This document shows, in pieces, positions 53,362 to 60,800 of a DNA stretch of 64,000 bases. Made by a program: the position numbers and the translations under genes. Below the pieces are notes generated by a model. It was not told where the DNA came from, made no database searches, and was given only the letters and a program-made list of their open reading frames with translations. The stretch lies in contig JBGAHE010000011.1 of the NCBI GenBank assembly GCA_044226365.1, positions 1-64,000 of the forward strand, read 5' to 3'. The DNA is from JALHNI01 sp044226365. Lineage in GTDB: Bacteria > Acidobacteriota > Terriglobia > Bryobacterales > Bryobacteraceae. Numbering within the stretch: the stretch's first letter is position 1; each line of letters begins with the position of its first letter.

Positions 53362-53778
53362 ATGATTCGCACCCAGCGCCTTTCGGTTCGCCTGCTTGTT
53401 CTCACGGCCCTGAGCAGCGTGATGTTCGCTCAGCAGAAGCCGGTTCGGCCCATGGACTCCATGGAGGGGGAAGCCCTCTACGTCAACTACTGCGCCCGCT
53501 GTCACGGCCGGGACGCCAAAGGCGGAAAGACTTCTCCCCTCGGCAAAACCGTCCTAGGCCCTGATTTAACGCGTTATGCGGCCCGTCACGGCGGAAAATT
53601 TCCGCTGGCGGAGGTGCGCCAGATCATCTCGGGAGAAAAAGGGATTCCCGGCTCGCACGGTACGCGGAAGATGCCGGTGTGGGGTTCCGTCTTCTCCGAA
53701 GTGAAGCGCGATCAGGACCTGGGCCAAGTGAGAATCGACAATCTGGCCCGCTATCTCCGCGACATTCAGGTGAAGTAG
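53362..53778 (+). CDS. Secreted class I c-type cytochrome
   Basis: A 138-residue mono-haem protein. A signal peptide (RLLVLTALSSVMFAQQ) is followed by haem motif NYCARCHGRD (CxxCH). A methionine in RKMPVWG gives the sixth ligand. The block GPDLTRYAARHGG is typical of small electron-transfer cytochromes linked to oxidoreductases. It follows the AGE epimerase by 38 bp, with AAGG 5 nt before its ATG, so it may belong to the same transcript or to an independent one. The electron partner is unknown. Confidence 0.85.
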   Translation: MIRTQRLSVRLLVLTALSSVMFAQQKPVRPMDSMEGEALYVNYCARCHGRDAKGGKTSPLGKTVLGPDLTRYAARHGGKFPLAEVRQIISGEKGIPGSHGTRKMPVWGSVFSEVKRDQDLGQVRIDNLARYLRDIQVK

Positions 53779-53907
53779 CTGCGTCTTTCCACCCAGCCCC
53801 TGCGCCTTTCCGCGCAGTTTCCCGGGGGCGAGCCGCAGCCAATCCGCAAACTTTCGTTTCGATTTTCAAAGATCAGGTACAACTCGGTCCTGCAGGTCAC
53901 AGCCCGC

Positions 53908-53926
53908 CGGGTTCTCCGGGAACCCG
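53908..53926. repeat. Short perfect hairpin in the cytochrome downstream region
   Basis: CGGGTTC and GAACCCG pair exactly around TCCGG. It lies 130 bp after the cytochrome stop, in the 193-bp gap before the convergent hypothetical gene. The T-rich TTCGTTTGTTTTG follows only 11 bases later, so intrinsic termination is uncertain. Confidence 0.3.
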
Positions 53927-53971
53927 AGAGGTGAGTTCGTTTGTTTTGAGCGAGATCGCCGGGTTTGTTTG

Positions 53972-54355
53972 CTAACTTTTATTTTTCTTTTGGAGATGGC
54001 GAGGGGTTTCGACGCTGACGGGGTGAGTGTTGCGCCAGCCGCGGTGGGCTTCGACCGTGGCGCGGACGCAGGCGCAGACCTCGTCGTAGACGACGGGATG
54101 CTTTTCGATCACGGCGATGATGGCGTCGTTAACGAGCGGCCAAAGATGGGACTGGGTGGGGGAGTAAGTGGGGTGGCTTTTGATGAGGACCACGCGGTGG
54201 TCCGGGTGCTGCTGCTTCAGTTCGGCTTCGTCCGCGCGACGGCGGGCTTCGCAGAGGGCTCGCCATTCGGGGGCGGGCAGCAGAATCCAATCGCGACCGG
54301 AGTGATGATCGGGGACCGGAAGGGCATCGTAGTCGAAGTCGGTGTAGGCAGGCAT
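53972..54355 (-). CDS. Hypothetical protein, 127 residues
   Basis: From the ATG at 54355, preceded by GGGAG at 9 nt. A soluble, charged protein beginning MPAYTDFDYDALPVPDHH, then RDWILLPAPEWRALCEARRRADEAEL (helical), HRVVLIKSHPTY and a His/Thr-rich tail that ends in QKKNKS. No domain recognised. The frame is open far upstream to 54802, but that part is Pro/Arg-rich and lies over non-coding-looking DNA. Its convergent partner is the cytochrome gene. Confidence 0.5.
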   Translation of the reverse strand: MPAYTDFDYDALPVPDHHSGRDWILLPAPEWRALCEARRRADEAELKQQHPDHRVVLIKSHPTYSPTQSHLWPLVNDAIIAVIEKHPVVYDEVCACVRATVEAHRGWRNTHPVSVETPRHLQKKNKS

Positions 54356-55026
54356 GGATAGGTTCTCCCGAGACGAGAGTAGCAGCGAGCCGGAAGAGAC
54401 CAGGCCGGTGAACGGGCGGTCGCTGAGCGTTTTCAGAGAGATGGGGACAGAAGATTCGCGGTGACTGACTCTGACGGCGAGCGGGAGACGGACGCCGTGG
54501 CGGCGGAACGGGGATGTCCCGCGACACGGGTGACGACGGCGGGGGTTGGGTGGCCGGGGATGGGTGAGTGCCTGCTGAATAGTTGAGATTTTTGGCGGTA
54601 GGATAGCACTTTCTGATTCAGGCGGAGGTCGCGGGGCGGGCGGTGGGCTGAGTTTTGTGGCTCGGGCTCTTGAGGCGTGGCCGAGTGGAGGGTGGCGATG
54701 GCGAGCTAAGGTTGTAGTCGGTGGACAAATTGGCGGCGGGTGGGCCGTGAGGCCCGCTTGCGGCGGCGGTCCCCGCGTTGCGCCTTTTCTGGTGCCGGAC
54801 ATGGCCTATACCGGACAGGACCTATGCTCTCTCTCCTGCGAAAGCACGACCGACGTTCGCTGACAGTAAATCGTTCTGCCCCACGTTCGCGGCACGCCCC
54901 ACGTAGATTTAAGAAAACCCCATGGCGGATGCCGCGAAGGCACAGCCAACAACCGAGTTTCGAAAGTCCGCAGTTTGGCCGCCGGCGCTTGCGCCCAGCC
55001 GACCAGCGGAGCCGCCACGACCTACC
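54356..55026. other. 671-bp stretch without a convincing gene
   Basis: Between the two hypothetical genes no frame shows a recognisable protein. It includes a G-rich, purine-skewed half (54440-54660), then copy A of a repeat that recurs at 55854 (see separate entry), then an AT-richer part around 54900. Nothing resembling a transposase, tRNA or RNA gene was seen. Confidence 0.5.
54703..54828. repeat. Duplicated block, copy A
   Basis: About 126 bp matching copy B at 55854-55974 over most of its length. Shared landmarks in order are GTGGACAAATTGGCGGCGGG (copy B lacks one A), CCGCTTGCGNCGGCGGTCCC, a poly-T then CTGGTGCCGGACAYGGCCTAT. It differs by short insertions, for example a 9-bp and a 4-bp stretch. 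It contains the inverted repeat GGGCC GTGA GGCCC. Same orientation as copy B, so the two flank the hypothetical gene at 55027. Confidence 0.6.
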
Positions 55027-55716
55027 ATGGAGGAAGTCGACGAAGTGTTTACCCATGCAACGAGAATCAGCCTTCTGGTCACCCTGTTCTTGCTGTCCGG
55101 GCTCCGCGAGCAGGTTGTCTCTGGTCAGCAAAAGAAGCACCCCGAGTTTGAGGGCGACGTCGAGTTCCAGGCGATCGATCCTTCCTCCGGTGCGGCGGTG
55201 CCGTTTTCGCTCGTCTCGCTTCGCGATGATCGCGGTCGCGATGTGCTGAAGAACTGTTCGGGCACCACCTGTCGCGACTTAGTGATCGGTGCGTACCGGT
55301 ATACGGTCCGGCGCACTCGCGATTCGTTCGAACAATCTGACGCCAAGATCCTGGGGAAACCCAAAATGTTGGTGACGATTACCTTCGCCGAAGCGGTCCC
55401 CGGCATGTTCATGATCGGACGAGTGCGAGGCGCGGAAGGCCGTCAGGCCGTCTGGATGCGTGCCCAGTCCGTTTTTTCCTCTTATCATCTGGATGCCCGC
55501 GTCGCCGAGGACGGACACTTTGAATGGCACGGCCTGTTGGCGGGAACCTATCACGTTTCCCTCCTCAGTGGAACTCAGATGCTGGGATACACCACCTTTC
55601 AATGTTGTAGTCGTCGAACGGTGAGTTTCCGCCCTTTTCGTGACGAGTTCGGAGAGCCCGTAAAATTGAAGATGGAGATAGAGCGGTCGGGCTCAACGGG
55701 TGGCGACCGGTTTTGA
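55027..55716 (+). CDS. Hypothetical secreted protein between the repeat copies
   Basis: About 229 residues from the ATG at 55027, which leads into a signal-like segment (RISLLVTLFLLSGL) after a polar start. The mature part has two beta-sandwich regions: DVEFQAIDPSSGAAVPFSLVSL and, later, DARVAEDGHFEWHGLLAGTYHVSLL. The second resembles carboxypeptidase-regulatory/prealbumin-like folds that occur in acidobacterial surface proteins. Cysteines are paired at NCSGTTC and FQCC. No partner genes. An in-frame ATG upstream at 54922 would add a non-signal Pro-rich leader. Function unknown. Confidence 0.55.
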   Translation: MEEVDEVFTHATRISLLVTLFLLSGLREQVVSGQQKKHPEFEGDVEFQAIDPSSGAAVPFSLVSLRDDRGRDVLKNCSGTTCRDLVIGAYRYTVRRTRDSFEQSDAKILGKPKMLVTITFAEAVPGMFMIGRVRGAEGRQAVWMRAQSVFSSYHLDARVAEDGHFEWHGLLAGTYHVSLLSGTQMLGYTTFQCCSRRTVSFRPFRDEFGEPVKLKMEIERSGSTGGDRF

Positions 55717-55792
55717 TTCGGACCAGGCGAACCCTGTGACGGTATCTTTTTTCTGGTGCCGGACATCGTCTTCTTCCTGGCGTTTTTCTGGC

Positions 55793-56048
55793 GCCGAACA
55801 CGGCCTACGTTCGCCGGACACGGCCTATGTTCGACACGGCCTATGCCCCGCGGGCTAGGGTTGCGGTCAGTGGACAATTGGCGGCGGGTGCGCCGTCGGG
55901 GCGGTCGCTGCCCCCGCTTGCGTCGGCGGTCCCCGCGGGGGCGTCGTTTTTCTGGTGCCGGACACGGCCTATGCCCTCTGGACACGGCCTATGCTTTCGG
56001 ACACGGCTATGCTTCCGGACACGGCCTATACCCCGGACACGGCCTATG
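55793..56048. repeat. Tandem GACACGGCCTAT-like core repeats
   Basis: Eight occurrences of a GACACGGCCTAT-like core, near 55796, 55817, 55833, 55961, 55981, 56000, 56019 and 56037. Most are spaced 16-20 bp apart; copy B of the larger block interrupts them between the third and fourth. The connecting bases vary. One unit lacks a C and two have one or two substitutions. Not CRISPR-like (units too short, no fixed spacers). Confidence 0.65.
55854..55974. repeat. Duplicated block, copy B
   Basis: Matches copy A (54703-54828). It includes a perfect 8-bp inverted repeat, GCCCCCGC (55910-55917) with GCGGGGGC (55935-55942), that copy A lacks in this form, and a CCCCGCGGGG palindrome inside it. The poly-T/CTGGTGCCGGACACGGCCTATG end runs into the tandem core array. 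Confidence 0.6.
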
Positions 56049-56072
56049 ACCGCGCGGGACCGGTTGAAGGCA

Positions 56073-56594
56073 TCACTGAAACAGCAGGGCTTCGTTTTCC
56101 GCCCGTCGCTCAGATTTGGGGTCGGGTTGTGAGACCACCGTTCGAAGCCATTCCAGGTATGCCGGTGGTAGGCCGTGTTCAACCGCTCCCGCGATGACAA
56201 GCGCTTTGTACCAATGATACGGAACGCATGCCGGCTCCTTTTCCGTCGCGATATAGGTCATGGCAGACACGGTGCCAGCTTGCGTTACGACAGAAATCGT
56301 GTTCTTTCGATAACCCATACCGAGCCCTTCGGCGCGATCAAGAGCGCCTTCCTCTTCAGAAGCAATCCTGAATAGAACACCATACACCCTGTCAGTGGAA
56401 ATACCCGTCGCCTCAATGTCTGCCTTGCCCGAACCGTCGCGACTGAGCTTGTCGAACGCAAGGCGGTGACCCTCGATGTAACCGATGCCTGCGTGTTTAG
56501 CTGAAGGGGTCCGGCTCAGCGCTGAAAGCCTACGCGTCAGCATGTTGGAGCCGTACGCGAAATAAAGGAGTGTCTTGGTTTCCGCGCTACTCAC
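56073..56594 (-). CDS. Gamma-glutamylcyclotransferase-like (AIG2/GGCT fold) protein
   Basis: A 173-residue protein of the GGCT fold. The nucleotide/amide loop YFAYGSNML (YGSN at 14-17) and the acidic catalytic-type Glu89 in LDRAEGLGMGY are present, with YGVLFRI between. Family members cleave gamma-glutamyl amines or act on other amides. The start is a GTG that overlaps the Fic stop by 4 bp (GTGA), so it is coupled to Fic. Given the company of Fic and a large HTH-nuclease-like gene, a role in antitoxin or defence chemistry is possible but there is no direct evidence. Confidence 0.75.
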   Translation of the reverse strand: MSSAETKTLLYFAYGSNMLTRRLSALSRTPSAKHAGIGYIEGHRLAFDKLSRDGSGKADIEATGISTDRVYGVLFRIASEEEGALDRAEGLGMGYRKNTISVVTQAGTVSAMTYIATEKEPACVPYHWYKALVIAGAVEHGLPPAYLEWLRTVVSQPDPKSERRAENEALLFQ

Positions 56595-57718
56595 TGGGAT
56601 GTACCTTTCTCTATAGCGTCTATGCGGTTGAGCGAATAGCTCGTGCTACGTCCGCCTTCCGGATTCTGAACAAGAATACCTTGCGCGACCAACGCGAGAA
56701 TGTCACGGTGCGCGGTATCCTGCGAACATTTTGCGAGAACAGCGTATTTCGAGGACGTTAGCTTGCCCTCGAAACCGTCGAGCAACCGGTTGATGACAAT
56801 CTTTTGGCGATCGTTGATCTGGCATTCCTTGATGCGGTCCCAGAAGCGCGCCTTATCCATCACCGCGCCGAGCGTTTCCTGCGCTCCGTCGATTGCGCGC
56901 CCGAGACAGTCCAGGAACCATTCCATCCAACCTGTCACGTCCATCGTTTCTTTCTGCGTGCTTTCCAGGATGTCGTAGTAGGCTTTGTGCTCTTTCTTGA
57001 TTTGCGCCGACATGCTGTAGAAACGCTGCGGGCTGTGCTCCGAGCGCGCAAGCGCCACATCCGCGATCGCGCGTGCGATGCGCCCGTTCCCGTCGTCGAA
57101 GGGGTGAATAGTCACGAACCAGAGATGGGCGAGAGCGGCGCGCAGGACGGCGTCGATTTGGTCTTTGCCCTCGAACCATGCGAGGAATGAATTCATCTCT
57201 GCATCGAGGCGTTCGGCTTTAGGCGCTTCGTAGTGGACGCGCTCGCGGCCCAAAGGACCGGAGACAACCTGCATCGGCCCTCCGCGGTCATCGCGCCAGG
57301 CACCGGTCGTGATCTTCCGCATCCCGCTGCGTCCCGTGGGGAATAGTGCGGCATGCCAGCCGAAAAGTCTTTCGGAGGTGAGGGGCTCATTGTAGAGGCG
57401 GGTCGCATCCAGCATCAGTTCGACGACGCCTTCGACGTTGCGGTCCGCAGGCTTCAAGGCCCCGATGTCCATGCCGAGACGGCGAGCGATGGAGGAACGC
57501 ACCTGTTCCGCGTTCAGTTTTTCGCCTTCAATCTCGCTGCTCTTGAGCACATCGGAGGTGAGCGTCTGCAGCACCGCTTCCTGCTGGAGATTAAAGCCGA
57601 GGTCTCCCATGTGCCGGATCAGCCTGCTTTGGCGATCACGCACGGAGGCGAGGGGAGCAGCGATGGCTTCCGCGCTCCAACGGAACCTTGGCCAGTCTTC
57701 CAACTCATGGATGTACAT
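56591..57718 (-). CDS. Fic family AMP-transferase-like protein, class II (with N-terminal inhibitory helix)
   Basis: A 375-residue Fic protein if started at the ATG at 57718. DUF4172-like N-terminus (MYIHELEDWPRFRW), then the inhibitory motif S-x3-E-G at 60-65 (KSSEIEGE), so it is a class II, self-inhibited Fic. The catalytic loop is intact: HPFDDGNGR at 205-213. The C-terminal 80 residues form a winged helix (LTSSKYAVLAKCSQDTAHRDILALVAQGIL), suggesting DNA binding. In-frame ATG codons at 57727, 57760 and 57814 each fall in repeated boxes and are alternative starts. It is first in a two-gene operon with the cyclotransferase and divergent from the large HTH gene. Confidence 0.85.
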   Translation of the reverse strand: MYIHELEDWPRFRWSAEAIAAPLASVRDRQSRLIRHMGDLGFNLQQEAVLQTLTSDVLKSSEIEGEKLNAEQVRSSIARRLGMDIGALKPADRNVEGVVELMLDATRLYNEPLTSERLFGWHAALFPTGRSGMRKITTGAWRDDRGGPMQVVSGPLGRERVHYEAPKAERLDAEMNSFLAWFEGKDQIDAVLRAALAHLWFVTIHPFDDGNGRIARAIADVALARSEHSPQRFYSMSAQIKKEHKAYYDILESTQKETMDVTGWMEWFLDCLGRAIDGAQETLGAVMDKARFWDRIKECQINDRQKIVINRLLDGFEGKLTSSKYAVLAKCSQDTAHRDILALVAQGILVQNPEGGRSTSYSLNRIDAIEKGTSQ

Positions 57719-57814
57719 TCTCCGCATCTCTGCGGAGATTATAACCCGCAATCTCCGCATCTGTCCAGTTATTCTACGTAGCAATGCGGAGAATGAGGCC
57801 TGTAATCTCCGCAT
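57717..57814. promoter_or_regulatory. Five-copy box array (ATCTCCGCAT, alternating orientation) between the fic and HTH-fusion genes
   Basis: Copies on the plus strand are ATTCTCCGCAT (57717-57727), TGCGGAGATT (57731-57740, inverted), AATCTCCGCAT (57750-57760), ATGCGGAGAAT (57784-57794, inverted) and AATCTCCGCAT (57804-57814). They alternate in orientation; the first two and the last two form inverted pairs with 3-bp and 9-bp gaps. The start codon of fic lies in the first. This is the kind of cooperative operator seen for an autoregulating protein; both divergent proteins have a helix-turn-helix. Confidence 0.65.
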
Positions 57815-57830
57815 CGCCCCTAAACTTGGA

Positions 57831-57851
57831 GTGTATCGTGTTGCGCTACAC
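57831..57851. promoter_or_regulatory. GTGTA...TACAC inverted repeat before the HTH-fusion gene
   Basis: GTGTA (57831-57835) and TACAC (57847-57851) are separated by 11 bp, 22 bp before the ATG at 57874. HigA-like antitoxins usually bind palindromes near their own promoter, so it may be an autoregulatory site separate from the box array. Confidence 0.35.
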
Positions 57852-57873
57852 TAGATATGCAGAGGAGATTCGC

Positions 57874-60800
57874 ATGGCTAATCCAATCCATCCAGGCACT
57901 TACATAAAAAACGAAGTTATCCCTCCGAAGGTAGCTGTGAAGGAGGCAGCCAAGCTGCTGGGAGTTGGTCGCCCCGCGCTTTCTAATCTTCTCAATGGAA
58001 ACGCTGCCCTGTCGCCCGAGATGGCTGCCCGCCTAGAAAAGGCATTCGGTGCCAATGCGCAGGAACTGCTTAAACGTCAGGCGGAGTTTGATCAGTTTCA
58101 GCAGCGTGCGATGGCCCCCAAACTAGCCATCGGCGCCTATGTGCCCCCGTTCTTGAAGATCACCGCCAAGCAAATCGAAACCTGGGCCACCGGAAATCTC
58201 GAAGCCCGATCGCTTCTGGCTGTTCTCCTCCGAAAACTTGTCAATTCCACAGGCCAGGGGCTCACGCTTGTCGACTTCCCCGGCTACGACGAGGCGGAGA
58301 GGAAGGGATGGGATGGCCGCGTCGATGCCGACGGGGCCACGCAATGGATACCCGATGGCCAATCCGGCTGGGAATTCGGCTGTAACGAGGATCCCAAGAG
58401 GAAAGCCGACAAAGACTACGCGGCGCGCGTGAAAGCCATCCAGCCGACCGAACGCGCAGGGATGCATTTCGTCTTTGTCACCCCGCAAATCTGGGACGGC
58501 AAAGAGAAGTGGGGAAAAGAGAAGGAAGCGCTTGGAGAGTGGAAATCCGTCAGAGTCTACGATGCGAGCGATATCGAGCAATGGCTGGAACAATCCCTAC
58601 ATGCGCAGCGGTGGCTCTCCGAGAAGATCGGCATCCCTTACGACGGCGTCTTCTCTTTGGAGGAGAGGTGGCAAGCCTGGGCATCCGTCACCGAACCCGA
58701 ACTGTCGAAAGAACTGTTCGCCCCTTCGGTGGAGCACTTCAAGAAGACTGTAGAAAACTGGATCGCCAATCAGTCTCCTTCGCCGTTGATTATCTCCGGC
58801 GATTCCAAGATCGAGGTCATCGCTTTCCTGCATTGCATGTTCGAGACACCTAAAGAGGCGTTTACGAATCTCAAGGACAAGATGCTTGTCTTCTCGTCCG
58901 GCCAGACATTGCGGAAATTGTCGAGCACTGCCCCGGCGTTTGTGCCGATCGTCTTCTCCGACGAAGCAGAGCGCGAGGTCGGCGGGAACTTCAAGAACAG
59001 GCACGTTATCATCGTTCGGCCTCGGAATACGGTCGATCCGGAACCGACTATCACTCTCGACCTATTACGGTATGAACCCTTCAGGAAGGCCCTTGAAGAG
59101 ATGGGCATCAAGGACCATCTCCGGATCGATGAACTAGGACGCGAGTCGGCACACTCGCCGACTATTCTTCGCCGACGTCTGTCGAATGTGCCGGCCATCC
59201 GCTCGCCTGAGTGGGCCCAGAACGCGGTTGCGGTCCGCAGGCTGGTTCCGATCATGTTTGTTGGAGCTTGGCACACGCAGTCCAAGGGTGACTGCGAAAT
59301 CATGAGTGTGCTCGCCGGGAAAAACTGCGATGCCGTCGAACTGGATATTGCCGAACTCCTGAAATTTGACGATCCCCCTGTTTGGTCGGTCGGCAAGTTC
59401 CGCGGACTCGCATCGAAGATCGACGCTTTCTTCGCAGTACAGTCCGCCGTCACGCCAAAGGATCTTAGGGACTTTATCCTTGTTGCCGAAATCGTTCTCT
59501 CCGAGGAAGATCCCGCGCTAGATCTTCCCGAAGACCAGAGGGCCTACGCGAACCTATACGGCAAATCGCGCGAACACTCGGGCGCGCTCAGAAACGGGAT
59601 ATGCGAAACGCTTGTGCTTCTCGCTGTCCATGGCAACAGCGTTTTCGGAAAGCGCTTGGGCATGGACCTCGAAGCAGAAGTCAGTCTTCTGATCCGCCGC
59701 CTCCTGACGGGAGATGACGGACTGAATGCGAAGAAGCTGCAGTCTCAGCAAGGCAACTTACCGCTCTATGCCGAAGCGGCCCCGCAGGAGTTTCTCAAGA
59801 TCATAGAGGAGGACCTCAAATCTGCAGACCCACGGGTTTACTCGCTGATGACACCAGCAAGCTCCGGTGTTTTTGGCAATTGCCCTCGCACCGGCCTGCT
59901 ATGGGCTCTCGAAAATCTCGCCTGGAATGCCGATACACTTCCCCGTGTTTGCCTGATACTCGCCAAACTCTCAGAGCGGAAGATCAACGACAATTGGGTC
60001 AACAAGCCGGAACACAGCCTTAAGGCGATCTTCCGTTGCTGGATGCCGCAGACCGCGGCCTCCCTTGATATCCGCCAGAAAACTCTAGAACTGCTGACGC
60101 AGAAGTCGCCTGCCGTTGGCTGGAATCTCTGTATCGCCCAAATCGGAACAGGCCACGAGATCGGTGAGTATAGCCATCGGCCGCGATGGCGCAGCGATGC
60201 TTCAGGTGCCGGGCAACCGCTTAAGTCGTGGACGGACGTTCATGCTTTCGCAAGAAAGGCCGTTGACTTAGCGCTCGCATGGCCCGCACACGATGAAAAG
60301 ACGCTCGGAGATCTTGTGGCAAACCTTCAGGGTATCTCGCCGCAGGACGAGGAAATCGTTTGGGACCTCATCGAAAAGTGGGCAGCGAAGGAAAGCGACG
60401 AGAACCGAAAAGCGATCTTGCGGGAGAGGATTCGTCTATTCGCATTCACAAGACGCGGCGTCAAACGAGGTCTGAAGGCTGAGACCAAGAGCCGGGCCCA
60501 AAAAGCCTACGACCTTCTTGTGCCGCAGGACGTGGTTACAAGACACCAGTGGCTGTTTGAGCAGCAATGGATTCAGGAGTCAATGGAGGAAATCGAGCAG
60601 CCTGACTTCGACTACGAAAAACGTGAAGAGAAAATCCGGAACCTCCGCATCGGAGCGCTCCGGGAAATTTGGGAAGCCAGAGGTTTTCATGGCATTTGCA
60701 CTCTTCTGTCGAGCAGCGGTGCCGCGTTTACGATCGGCTGGCATATGGCTGAAGGCGTGATCGATCAAGAAGGCGCTGCGGAATTCCTGAAAAAGTGTTT

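Larger units (their letters stand above)
55717..56072. other. 356-bp non-coding stretch, almost entirely repeats
   Basis: After the hypothetical gene come two partial copies of TTTTTCTGGYGCCGRACA (near 55747 and 55783), then copy B of the larger repeat and the tandem GACACGGCCTAT array. No protein of known type is encoded on either strand. Confidence 0.5.

Noticed and set aside
53908..53926. Intrinsic terminator of the cytochrome gene
   Set aside because: The hairpin is 130 bp past the stop and its stem is 7 bp with no immediate T-run, so it is listed only as a repeat.
54670..54705. GGCGTGGCCGAGTGG-like sequence resembling the start of a leucine or serine tRNA
   Set aside because: No matching acceptor stem, anticodon arm or T arm follows; only the D-arm-like string is present.
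55793..56048. Tandem repeat read as a CRISPR array
   Set aside because: Units are about 12 bp with linkers of only a few bases and no cas genes nearby.
57874..58100. Intact HigBA toxin-antitoxin pair
   Set aside because: There is a HigA-like HTH but no RelE/HigB-type toxin frame on either side, and the HTH is fused to more than 1100 further residues.
58850..58885. P-loop NTPase in the large HTH protein
   Set aside because: No GxxxxGK(S/T) motif anywhere; the GDSKIEV segment is only weakly P-loop-like.
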